Shown here piece by piece: positions 50,076-59,639 of a DNA stretch of 64,000 nt. The DNA is taken from the NCBI GenBank assembly GCA_014871385.1, contig CM026426.1:102257220-102321219 (forward strand). Reading direction: 5' to 3'. The position numbers were made by a program, and so were the translations under genes. Position 1 is the first letter of the stretch; every line of letters begins with the position of its first letter. Under the pieces are notes generated by a model that searched no databases, had not been told where the DNA came from, and was given only the letters and a program-made list of their open reading frames with translations. Source of the stretch: Ceratodon purpureus. Lineage: Eukaryota; Streptophyta; Bryopsida; Pseudoditrichales; Ditrichaceae.

Positions 50076-50477
50076 CAAATTCGCGTAACATTAAATTCTG
50101 TCCATGCCTTAAATACACTTACCATAACTTAAATTTACTTACCGTGACTTAAATCCACTTACCATGCAAAAGATTTTGGTGTGCACCAGAGTTATTTAAG
50201 CATTTCTCATTTGATGGAAGGAGAAGAGACAACGGACAGAATGAACAACATGTTTGGCAATCAAAAAACGAGAGACCAATGTAGGGAGAATAAAAGTGTC
50301 TTAGGAATCACAACAATGATTCTGGAAAGAAAATTAACATCCATTGTTTGAGTTTAACAAACATTAAACATAAAAAATGTAATCTTAAACCTATCTAATT
50401 CCCTATGCCTTCTACATGTATTTATATTCCGATATCTTTTTACAAAACGTGGTCTTCACTCATGGATCTCCACGACG

Positions 50478-52757
50478 TCACGTGCCCGGTGGAGAGGAAC
50501 TCGGTCCACCCTCATCGTGTCGTGCACGAGAGCTCCCCGCTGCACTATTTTCTGCCCCATCGCCAGCAATGAGTTTCCGCTTCGCAGAACGGGTTCTCTT
50601 CGCTATGCCATCTCCTCCAAGCATTGCTTCCATGAAATTGCTGTCGCGCATTCGACGGAGCACTGTTAGGGTCTCCGGAGTATGTTGCGCGCATAGGAAA
50701 TCCACGGCTTGAGCCTTGAACAAGGTATCCCATTCAGATTCCGCGGCTTGTAAGTCATTAACGATCTGGAATTCCTCTTCGTTCATTTTGTGCAACTCCT
50801 TGTGCTGATCCGCAACCAGCTTCTCTTTGGAATTCCACCTAAATCCAAGAGGATGGGCGCCGTACTAGAATGTATTGGTTTGTTGATCCCAATACCCTTG
50901 TAGCGTTTGGTAGAAGAAGTTCCTCCTTCCCTCGAGTTCGTCGTCAGTCCCGCCCCTGCTGAGTTCGTGGCAGATCCTTACGATCTCCGCAGGATCCTTG
51001 TCCCACCCCCACTTCGCGCTCATTTCACAAGCATAGGTCTGGTGCATTCTCATAAGCCAATTCCAAATCAAGTCCTCACTCCACTTGTCCGGAAAGTCAG
51101 GAGTATTTACCTTATTTTGCTCCCAATGCGGTGGCATCCAGGTCGCTAAGCCGAACTGCTCATAAAAACGCTTGTGTAAGGGGGCCTTACATACTGCACA
51201 CCACTGACGTATCATGGCATGGGAAATCAAGCATTGTGGATGATACATGCATTGACAGGATCCCAATGACCAGCCCCCCTCTAGCCCAAATGGACTGGTA
51301 CAAATGGGACACTTGGTTCCATCCAAGACATACTTCGCTGGATTGGGCGAGAGCAATTTTGGCTGTGTATCCTCCTCTCTCTTCTCATTGGACTTGGCGG
51401 TCTTGTACTCCCAATCCAACTGCGTCCAATCTATTTCCTTACCAATCATCGGTATGTCGTCAGGGAACATTTCATCCTCATGAGCCCACGAAGTAAGTCC
51501 AAGTTTCCTCTTGGAGTTTGTCTTAAGGTAGTCATAGTCAATCTTTTTGAACTCACTGTACATCTGTCTGTGATGGTCAACGTTTAGAATGCATGCAATC
51601 TTCCGTTGGTAGTACTGTCTGCTCATCTGGATTAGATACGTTTAGAGGATCTTGTTGGTAGCTTGCAATTCGGAGACACTGGGTATTGCTGACTGTTGAA
51701 ATTCCAAAGAGTCCTCCGTCTCTTGAGAATCCACGAACTTCATTTACCGCTTGGGGGGGGGGGGGGTGCATCACTTGACTTGATGATGCGAATGGGATGA
51801 TTGGCTTACGGAGAACTCGGACTGGGGTATCTTCCAAGAGAACGTGCGTGGCCGATTGAATGATGGCATCCATGTCGTCCTCGTTGATTCCAGGGCTACC
51901 AGGGATTAGAGCCTGGCTCATCTCGGGTACGATAATCGGATTCCTCGCAGCTTTAAGTTGCGAAATCTCTTCATTCTGCTTCCGGATAATCTCATTCATC
52001 CTATCAGATTCGTTGTACAAGTTCTGGATAGTCTTCTCCATCTCAGAAATTAATGCATTTTTTTCTTCCAGCTCATTATGCAATGTGTCACCTTGCTGGC
52101 CTTGGGCATCATCCCCGGTTAATGTAGCCTCCAACCCAATTGCAAACCTATCATCATCATCTTCCATAACATTGCTCGGGCCTGCAAAATTTGTGGATTC
52201 AATACAGGAGAAGCTACATCAACATTGCTCGGGCCCGCAACGATTGCTAGAGGAGCCTGATGAGCAATACCCACCCCAATAGGATTTGCTGGCGGTGCAC
52301 GATTCCTCGTCGACAAACACGCAGCCAGCTCAGGATCCTTCTTTTTTAATCATGTGGTTCTAGCAATAGCCGCTGCTTTTGTTTGCGACTAAGGGAGACA
52401 TTTTACCATACCATCAGAATCATTATGCGGTTCTGAGTCACTCCACTCAAGTGGCGCAGGGTTACCTGTCTCCTCGGGATCATCCAAGTATGGCCAGTCA
52501 TGACTAGGAAATTTTAGGACCCCTGTAGGTACCACCATCTCTAGTGGATGCCGCTGGATGCTAGGAGTCGTTCGTATGGTCCTCCAATCCACCTGCCTAT
52601 GAAGCATTACCTCGGCATACACCATTCTACAAATAAAGAGTGGAATCTCAATTCTGTCGCTGATCGCCTCCGCGTATAGAACAGATACACCTCCAAACAC
52701 CGGGTCCCGAACTGACGGTTCTTGCACCATTTCATGTTCGCCTTGTTTGTGGCTCAA
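50478..52757 (-). pseudogene. RING-family gene 4, decayed
   Basis: ATG 52757 starts a protein with a diverged family module (YAEAISDRIEIPLF, VYAEVMLHRQVDWRT). The same frame continues through TAG 52389 and TGA 52350 to about 52170. The coiled coil (LEEKNALISEMEKTIQNLY) is read in another frame at 51577-52167. The frame then returns for the finger: CPIC, SCQCMYHPQC and CAVC (C3HC4-like, all eight ligands visible), followed by a Trp-rich region. TAG 50865 is followed in frame by a C-terminal helix and a basic patch (RTRSAKRK) ending at TGA 50478. The two frame changes may be indels or an unrecognised intron. The finger suggests E3 ligase-like function. Confidence 0.65.
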
Positions 52758-53273
52758 TTGCGATTATGGCGATAAAACAGGAAAAACTTCCCAATGTGGC
52801 ACCACTCAATGAATTCCTTACACGTTGCTAGAGTCCACGGTTGCGGTGCGGCTTCCCACCCTCAGAATGCCAGCTTTGCAGGATTCGTGAGGACGTGTAC
52901 CCTCTTACGTCCTTGTTTCCATGCCTTTCCCGTCCTTCATCCTTTTCCCGTTTCCTCTATTCTGCCTCCGTGGGCGGATTTGGTAGTTGCTGTTCTATCT
53001 CTGCTCGAGGTAGATTGTTCTTCGAAGTCTTCCAAAAGTGCAAAATTAAAAGCCTACGACTACCCCAAAACCTCAATCACATTTACAAATTATAAACATT
53101 TACAATATTCTCAAATGTACCACACAACCATTAATAGAATTCTGAAGAGTAATAGCCCGGACACGTGTCAGAGTGTTGGGACCCACCTGATTACCATGCA
53201 ATGAGCTACCCAGGGGCTGTTGAAGGCAAGGTGCTCAAAGGGGGGGAGTGCAAAATGGGGGGGCGGATCGCCC
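52758..53273. other. Upstream region of RING gene 4; no gene
   Basis: Between ATG 52757 and the TATA box at 53274. Two runs of seven G occur at about 53240-53263. Open frames on the plus strand (52794-53204) show no domain. Confidence 0.4.
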
Positions 53274-53280
53274 ATTTATA
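53274..53280 (-). promoter_or_regulatory. Putative TATA box for RING gene 4
   Basis: TATAAAT on minus, directly against the start of array H and about 520 bp upstream of the ATG. The placement mirrors the TATA box next to array C. Inferred from position only. Confidence 0.4.
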
Positions 53281-53660
53281 GTCACGGGCGCCAGGGAACG
53301 AGCGCGAGCATCCTGCTACAGGCGCGAGCAGAGACCCTACGGGCGCGCGCGGGCACCCACGGTGGGGTTTTGGCCATGTATACCTCCGCGCCTGCGCGGG
53401 TATCAACGGGCGCGAGCGGTTCCCATGGCAGGTATATGACGGGCGCGAGCGGGTTTTACCGCGCGCGCGCGAGTAGTGACCCGGTCTTCATCGGGCGCAA
53501 GCGGGCTTCGTCCGGGTACAAAAGGGCGCGCGCGCGGATGTCGTCGTGGGCGCGCGGATATAGATCAGGCGTGATTAGGATTGCACGGGCGCGACCGTCA
53601 GGCGCGATCGCTGGATGGACAGGCGCGAGCAATGGTCCAAAAAGGGCGCCCGCGTTCTTT
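53281..53660 (+). repeat. CpG-rich core-motif array H
   Basis: Forward GGGCGCGAGC cores (for example near 53420, 53445, 53490 and 53622) with unrelated spacers. It lies between a minus-strand TATA box on its left and the 30-bp palindrome and plus-strand promoter on its right. Confidence 0.85.
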
Positions 53661-53667
53661 ATGGTCG

Positions 53668-53697
53668 GAAGGGGCTCTCGGTACCGAGAGCCCCTTC
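53668..53697. repeat. Perfect 30-bp palindrome
   Basis: The left arm GAAGGGGCTCTCGGT is the exact reverse complement of the right arm, with no loop, centred on GGTACC (53680-53685). Confidence 0.95.
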
Positions 53698-53804
53698 ATA
53701 GGTCTTATCGGCAACCCCCTTGATGTTGGGGGCCACCCGGCCATTTCCCAATAGGGCGCCTCTGCGGCGCACCCCTTTCTGACCTAACCGTGGGTGAGAG
53801 GGGC

Positions 53805-53972
53805 GCCTTTATAAGGGCGCCCATCCTTCCTCTCTTCTCACAATCTCTCCTTCCTCTCTTCTCATAGTCTCTCCTTTCTGTGCTCTCCCCTCTTCTGTCC
53901 ACCAATCTCTCCTCTTCCTTGTCTCATTCCTCTTCCTCTTTGATTCTCTTTTTGTTTTTTTGCACTTGAACA
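53805..53972 (+). promoter_or_regulatory. Putative plus-strand promoter and pyrimidine-rich leader
   Basis: TTTATAAGG (about 53807-53815) lies between two GGGCGCC boxes. A long TC-rich stretch (53823-53935), typical of plant start-site regions, leads to ATG at 53972. Confidence 0.5.
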
Positions 53973-54181
53973 TGGCGCGGCCGCAGACGGAGGTGGAGAT
54001 GAAGAGCTTCTTTGGGGACGTGCGATTTATCAGAGTCATTCTGAAGATTGAGGCTGAGGTGGAGGAGTACTCTCGGATTCTGAGGGAGAATATTGTGTAC
54101 TCTGAGGACCTCACTGCAATTTGGAACTATGAGGCAGGCGTTGCGTTTTCTCGACTTGCCAACATCTGCAAGTACCACTGA
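53972..54181 (+). CDS. Small hypothetical protein (69 residues)
   Basis: The frame opens MARPQTEVEMKSFFGDVRF and ends ANICKYH followed by TGA. It is acidic and probably helical. I chose the ATG at 53972 rather than an upstream ATG at 53960 because it follows directly on the leader, but both are possible. It sits behind a TATA-like box and a pyrimidine-rich leader. There is no recognisable domain. It could also be the first exon of a longer gene. Confidence 0.4.
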   Translation: MARPQTEVEMKSFFGDVRFIRVILKIEAEVEEYSRILRENIVYSEDLTAIWNYEAGVAFSRLANICKYH

Positions 54182-55146
54182 GAGCCTTCATCTGCAGAGC
54201 TAATCCGTATTTGGGATTCTTCTAGAATTAGCTTGGCCTACCTTTGGTGTAGCTAGAAATTAAAGAGCAGATTTGTCATAATTGTGCTAGCGTCGGTCGA
54301 CCAATATTATGTACAAGTTTTATCATCGATTAATGGAGGAGCACAATTGAAGAAGTTGAAATGCATGCGTCTTCATTGTTCTAGATCCGCAAGTTTCTTA
54401 GCTAATGGCTTACTATGTGGTGTGTCCAATCCATATTGTTTTGAGGTTTCAAGCATAATTGGAAGTTACTTTTCATGTTGATTTTGGTGGTTGAAAGATG
54501 TGCAAGCTGGTTCAAAGATGTGGAAGGATACTGGAGTATCAGTTGCCCCAAAATGAACGGATTGTATAGTAGAGTCCTAAAGGGATATTTAGGTAAATCT
54601 GGACAAAAAAAAGTCCAGAATTCAAAAATGACCAATGCAAACTCAGCGGACCGCCGATGAACACTGTCATTGTACATGAATACCACAGAATATGGAATGC
54701 AAAACTGGACATCGAGATGTGCATGGGCGGAATTTGCCAGTGATGGATATATGAACCCGAAGATTGCGACATATGACGCAGAATAAGAGTTACAATGAAT
54801 ACTTTAAAAAATATCATGTTGATTCAAGTAATGAAATGTACAATACAGAGTCGGCCGATAATAGAACACGCTAAACTAACTAGTCCCGTAGCACTTTGAG
54901 TCATTTAGTCCTACAACATTAAGTCTACACCCACCACTATGTACCAAGTTGACGTAAATCCTATCACATTATAACCTACTCGGGGAACTATTTCCCTGAA
55001 AGCATAGCCGTAAGGTCAATGAGTAAATCATATATTTGAAGGCCGCACAAACGGATCGACCAAGTCGGCGGGCAGCCAATGGAAGGTGTTCTGTTGGTCA
55101 GGAGGAGGGAAGAAGTGCAAGTTGTAGGCAAAAAAGTCTGCTTAAC
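54182..55146. other. No gene seen
   Basis: Between the small plus-strand frame and the FCP1-like cluster. It contains the first, degraded members of the CGGC/GCCG palindrome family (about 54643-54660 and 54850-54860, and a better copy at 55064). It may include the 3' part of the FCP1-like gene. Confidence 0.35.
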
Positions 55147-55824
55147 TTAGTCCCAAGAAACTTCAGTCCAGTCCACTCGTGCACGTCCAAACTTTCTCGC
55201 AGCTTCAATTGCCCAATGCACTTGCCCCGGCCTACACGCCTGCGCCATATACTCCGGTACAGATCCGAACTTGTACAAGGGATATACCTGAGGAAGGATA
55301 TCTGTAGCAATGTTAGGTATAACGCCGTCATCGTTCGGAAAATTTAGATGACGCTGAAAAGGCCAAGGAATGTAGCACATACAGTTTGGTGTCTTCCTCA
55401 ATGACCTCGGGTCAACATCCACAAATAGCACCTGATCTGGTTTGTAGACGTTACGAGACTGTACCTTGGAGCAAACTTGACCTAACGTCTTATAACTCCA
55501 GGGGAAATTCTCCCGGTCGATAAGGTCACTTCTGCTATACACGAAGGACAGCCTCTCCATTACACCGGCCGGCAGAATATGTGTGAGTAAAGGCTTCAGT
55601 TCTTCCAAGGGCATCTTCGACCACAGACCAACATGGAAATGCAAGAAAAGCATGTCGAAAAGCTTCTTCAAACCTGGGCGCTACACTACATTCCGATGCG
55701 TATCCCATGGCAAAGCCTCTATCCTGGGATCCACATAGCAGAGAAGGCCATTGTTGCATAGGACCATACATTTCTTGACATGATGGAGTGGACCGTGAAG
55801 GCATTTGAAATAAAACGAGGAACC
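55147..55824 (-). pseudogene. FCP1-like HAD phosphatase domain, fragment C
   Basis: The exon starts after a CTTCAG acceptor at 55825-55826 and reads CMVLCNNGLLCYVDP, then TAG 55681, RPGLKKLFDML, FHVGLWSKMPLEELKP, QVLFVDVDP, FPNDDGVIPN and KFGSVPEYM. This is the order of FCP1/NIF-type phosphatases, which remove phosphate from RNA polymerase II tails or other proteins. The nucleophile motif (DxD, or DLNGLL in plant relatives) is CNNGLL here, so the first Asp is missing. Probably non-catalytic. It is the last of three related fragments on this strand. Confidence 0.65.
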
Positions 55825-56137
55825 CTGAAGAATATGAAATGCAATCAGTGAAGGAAATCAAGGAACATGAGGAAGTATATGAAAGAAATGGACTATATTC
55901 AAAGTCGTCGGCGACCCGCCGACAAATTGATGCATTGAAGAAACCTCAAAGGTAAATGTGCAGCAAGGGAAATGTCATGCATGGATCTACAGAAAAGAAG
56001 TACCGAATTGCAGCACTGGAACCAACAAATGTGTGGCGCAGGGAAGTTCAGAAAGGGAACAGTCTTAGCGTATTTAACTAAAGAGTGTAGAGTATCATAT
56101 ATGATTTTTAAAACAAGTGGCGCCGCTGGTATAGGCT

Positions 56138-57048
56138 CTAATCAGTCGGCTGCCCGCCGACGATGGAACTAACAAGGGCCTCTGGAAGACAAGGTAAATT
56201 CACAAACCAAGATCCAGGATTACCCGGGACGTCAAACCCGCATGTATGAGAAGGAATAACCTCCCTATACTTCTGGTATTCGCGAGATTCTGGAAAAAGA
56301 CGTGGCTTCCCCACGCTAGAATTCTTCCTACAATACTCCTGGACATCCAATCCAGACTGCTTAAGTCCTGCAAGGAATGGTGTGACTACTCTAGTTAAAT
56401 AGGAATTGGGGGTGGAGTGAGGTTCTTTGCACTCTGCAGAGTCCCAGAAGAAAGAATTAGGATGGACAGCGCTAAATGGATAATTAAGTACATTCCTATA
56501 AGGCCGGTCCTCTACCAGTAGGGTATTCTGGACACTGGCGCCTGATCGAGCCAGTAGCCTAGTGTCGCAGAAAAGTCTATCCAAACGCTTCAACAAGTAC
56601 TCTTCAGGTCATCACCGATATACCCGTGGTGCTCCGCGATGAGCAATCCCTTAATGTCAAGGACAAGGTAGTATCGTTCGAGAGGTACCTCAATATTACG
56701 CGCGATAATATCAGTGCTGACACTGACGGAATCATCGCGCGGGGAACCGGTGCGCGGGATCGCAATGTTGGTCTCGACGAACGAGGTGGAAGCCATAGCA
56801 CACCGGCCGGAGCTATGTGCAGCAGACAGCGTCGGCGGCCCGCCGACTGGATAGTCGTACTCGTCCTCTCCATCACTTTCATTCTCGGCTTCCGCTCCCG
56901 GAGACTCTTCTCTGTGAGCATCACCATCAAGAGATGTTGGGTACTGCTCCAAGAGCGTACTAAGAAGGGAAGGTCCCTGGTGCACTTCAATTTCAGCGTC
57001 ATCCTCCAGTGACTCCTGAACAATGAAGGACAAATTCCAAGAAAACAT
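56138..57048 (-). pseudogene. FCP1-like HAD phosphatase domain, fragment B (internal deletion)
   Basis: The first half (56590-57048) is acidic and then reads YYLVLDIKGLLIAEHH, a DxD-like motif with the second Asp replaced by Lys. The frame changes near 56600 and goes straight to the C-terminal half (56138-56596): TLLVEDRPYRNVLNYPF, SAVHPNSFF, GLDVQEYCRKN and KPRLFPESREY. The middle RPG...GLWS segment seen in fragment C is missing. Two members of the 17-bp palindrome family lie here, one of them inside the acidic coding part (56831-56847). Confidence 0.65.
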
Positions 57049-57289
57049 GGGTAATCAATCGCGTGCTCACAATTCATACTTGCTGTAGTGTACAATAGGA
57101 GATACAATTAGACACCCACGACAGAATACACAGTCTCGACACTGAGTTCCGTTCTCATATATTTAAAAGGAGGAATACTTTATTTACTGTATAAGTCTAA
57201 ATACATGAAGATCCCATCGGCGGGTAGCCGACTGAATCATGTGCATGTTCTCTAAAACAGTTTCTACATCTACTATGTTCTCTTTCGTT

Positions 57290-57626
57290 TAGGGCAATCA
57301 ATGTGTGGAGAGAAGAGACTATAAGCTTCATCCCCCGGAAACAGACGACGCTGACCAAATTCGGAGTGTTTCTAGCAGTACTCGGGCACGGGGAGTTTAG
57401 ATTCTTTCAAACTATTAATCCAAGGAATCAATTCTCCAACCAAATAATTCCTCTTATTTTCCGACTCCTTCAAATCGAAGGTATATGGTGTAGGATGCAC
57501 AGCGTTCCAAGGAGTGTTTGCGACATTCTTATAAGGGGAATCATCAACCAAGAGAGTTTTAATTGAAGACGCCCCCGTCCTCTTCAGCCCGTCATAGAGG
57601 TCGAAGAGGGTCTGGAGTCTCTTCAA
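57290..57626 (-). pseudogene. FCP1-like HAD phosphatase domain, fragment A (C-terminal)
   Basis: Reads TLLVDDSPYKNVANTPWNAV, then GELIPWINSLKESKLPVPEYC, TAG 57372, and in the same frame KHSEFGQRRLFPGDEAY. It aligns along its length with fragment B; the stop aligns with Arg. The catalytic N-terminal half is absent. The three fragments suggest local duplication of one gene. Confidence 0.65.
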
Positions 57627-57696
57627 ATAAAAATCCCTACCAGCCTTATGTACGCATTGTCTTTAAATTTAAGGGATAACACATGAATTGGACGTC

Positions 57697-58104
57697 TACT
57701 TATGATGCAAAGTAGTCCATAATTGAGCGTTTTGTCCATAATTACTTAAATACCCCTTCCTACAATACATGTCCATCTTCTGCCTCAACAGCAAAATTAT
57801 CACACCAATGAATCTGAAGCGGACGATGACGATGGAGATGAAGGAGATGTCCAAACGGAGAAAGTTAGCACGTGAGCGGAGAGCAGAGAGCGGAGAGCAA
57901 AGAGCAGAGAATGGTGAGCACAGATTTGACATTTAGCCAAATTTTTAAAAGCAAAGTAAATCCTATAACCGTGGAAAAGAACTAAAAAAAGGTATGACTT
58001 TTTACTTATTTTAGTAAAGGAGTATATTTCCGTGGAATTCAGGGTTATGTCTGATAAAAACTTTTTTACATTTTATTTTTGAGGTACAAATTAGGGCTGA
58101 TGTC
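57697..58104. other. No gene; purine-rich repeat
   Basis: A short degenerate GAGCGGAGAGCA repeat lies at about 57862-57910, followed by AT-rich sequence up to the next ORF. Confidence 0.4.
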
Positions 58105-58875
58105 ATGATGACGTCATCCATACAATCCTTTAGATTTGGTAAGACTATTGCAACTCATGCATATCAGCTGCTGGTCACCAAACCGCCTACTTCCACCGAG
58201 CCACCACAGGAATTCTTTGACGACTGCATCGATCACGCCTTGGCGGTCTTGGATTTGGAGCATTCCGACCATGAATGGGAGAACATGGATGCGGAAATGA
58301 TGTCCCCAATACCGGACACCCTGTTCAGCACGCAGCCTAGCCTCCTGCCGACCAGCCCAGCACCCCCGCATCACGAGACACCTACACAGCCCGGCCTCGC
58401 AATCCTGGAGCACCAAGCTGAGCGCGTAGACATCCCCGATTACCTCACGGATGTCGAGTCTACGCCACCAGCATCGCCACGGCTTCCACCTGCTGCAGCT
58501 GCCGCACCTAGCCAGCTCACATCTACAGTACAAATTCAAACCAAGCCCTTTCGATACCATAAGGAATCATTAAAAAGAATTGAGGCAGAATTTAACCTAG
58601 AGGATCCAGCTAGCGATGAAAGTGAGGCTGAGGAAGAGCTAAACACTGCCATAGATCTGGTTAAAAAATATTTCATAGAGAACCCAGACCTTAGAGCCCT
58701 CTATAGCGATCTTGAGGCGGACCAAGTTCAATGCCCAGCATGCAACCGAGTCTTAGGAAAGACCGTTTATGATGTTTACCAGCATTCCGTGACATCTCGG
58801 TCTAAAGACAATCTAATACATAGAGGTGTTGCTGCAGCCATAGCCAACATCTACGCCGACCAAGTTCCTCCTTGA
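58105..58875 (+). CDS. XS-type zinc-finger-like protein, 256 residues
   Basis: An uninterrupted frame from ATG 58105 to TGA. The N-terminal half is Pro/Ala/Ser-rich with acidic patches, then a charged helical part (SDESEAEEELNTAIDLVKKY), and a C-terminal finger: CPACNRVLGKTVYDVYQH followed about 20 residues on by AIANIYA. The C-x2-C...H layout with a downstream helix resembles the XS zinc finger of plant RNA-silencing proteins, but the match is weak. There is no intron or stop, unlike its neighbours. It lies 115 bp upstream of a possible polypurine tract and LTR, so it may be an accessory ORF of a retroelement. The start could be one of two adjacent ATGs. Confidence 0.5.
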   Translation: MMTSSIQSFRFGKTIATHAYQLLVTKPPTSTEPPQEFFDDCIDHALAVLDLEHSDHEWENMDAEMMSPIPDTLFSTQPSLLPTSPAPPHHETPTQPGLAILEHQAERVDIPDYLTDVESTPPASPRLPPAAAAAPSQLTSTVQIQTKPFRYHKESLKRIEAEFNLEDPASDESEAEEELNTAIDLVKKYFIENPDLRALYSDLEADQVQCPACNRVLGKTVYDVYQHSVTSRSKDNLIHRGVAAAIANIYADQVPP

Positions 58876-58975
58876 CGCCACGCACAGAAACCCCGAGAAG
58901 CCACAAGACCCGATTGCAGGCCTGCTCACCGACGCACCAGGGGCTAGCTAACAATTGAGGACAAATTTCACTCTC

Positions 58976-59592
58976 GGAAGGGGGGCAAAATGTTGCCTGA
59001 CGCCTCGGCAACCAGGGACAGCTCAACAAGGAAACAACATCGACAAGGCAATCAAGGAACTACAAGTTAAACTGAAGACTGAGCGGCATAACTAGGAGTT
59101 AGCTCTAGAAATTAGGATCAGACAGTATAGAAAGGGTAGAAGACTTGGTTGGTATTCACTCTCTCGTTTTTGGAGTTGAGTCCCTGTTTAGGGATTCCTC
59201 GTACCCTCTGTCTCTGTCTCGTCTTGGACTTGGACTCCATGGCCTCTCACTTTTGATAAACAATCTATTCAGTATTCCTTGCACCCTCTCGTCTGTGACC
59301 TTCTGTATGCTTGCTACTTGCTCTTCCTAACTGTTTCTTGCCGAATCTGCCTCTTCTATCTTAGCAGTCTTAGAAACCAGGGCACAGCCCTCCTTACGCA
59401 ACCAAACCTTCCAGGCTCCCACGCTCTTCCTCAGTCTAAGACATTGAGCTCGGTACCTAGGTCACGGGGCTTGCTTGGGGCAGCACACGCTCCACTGTTT
59501 CACACCCAGAGCTACAGTAGGCCTCTAGGCTCGTAGGATAAAGACTTAGTCAAACCCGTGATCATTCATTCCCTACCTAGGACAGTCATTCA
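58976..59592 (+). mobile_element. Possible polypurine tract and 3' LTR
   Basis: GGAAGGGGGGCAAAA (58976-58990) is followed at once by TGTTGCC, the usual join of a polypurine tract to an LTR. The right end is uncertain; CA dinucleotides occur near 59590-59605. No second copy is in the window to prove it. Confidence 0.35.
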
Positions 59593-59639
59593 ATAAGCTA
59601 CCTTCACACCCCCTCCCTGGCTTCTGATATCTCCATGTT

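Larger units (their letters stand above)
55064..57232. repeat. Dispersed 17-bp near-palindrome family
   Basis: Copies of GTCGGCKGNCCGCCGAC or its reverse complement at 55064-55077 (partial), 55907-55923, 56145-56161, 56831-56847 and 57217-57232, with weaker relatives at 54643-54660 and 54850-54860. Seen only in the FCP1-like locus within this window. Confidence 0.8.

Noticed and set aside
41184..53660. CRISPR-like array (constant core, unique spacers)
   Set aside because: Cores are short and variable, spacers vary in length from a few to over 30 bases, and the sequence is eukaryotic.
59549..59570. AGTCAAACCCGTGAT as the left terminal repeat of the Tigger element
   Set aside because: It resembles the right end but lacks the flanking TA and leaves too little room for the missing N-terminal DNA-binding region.
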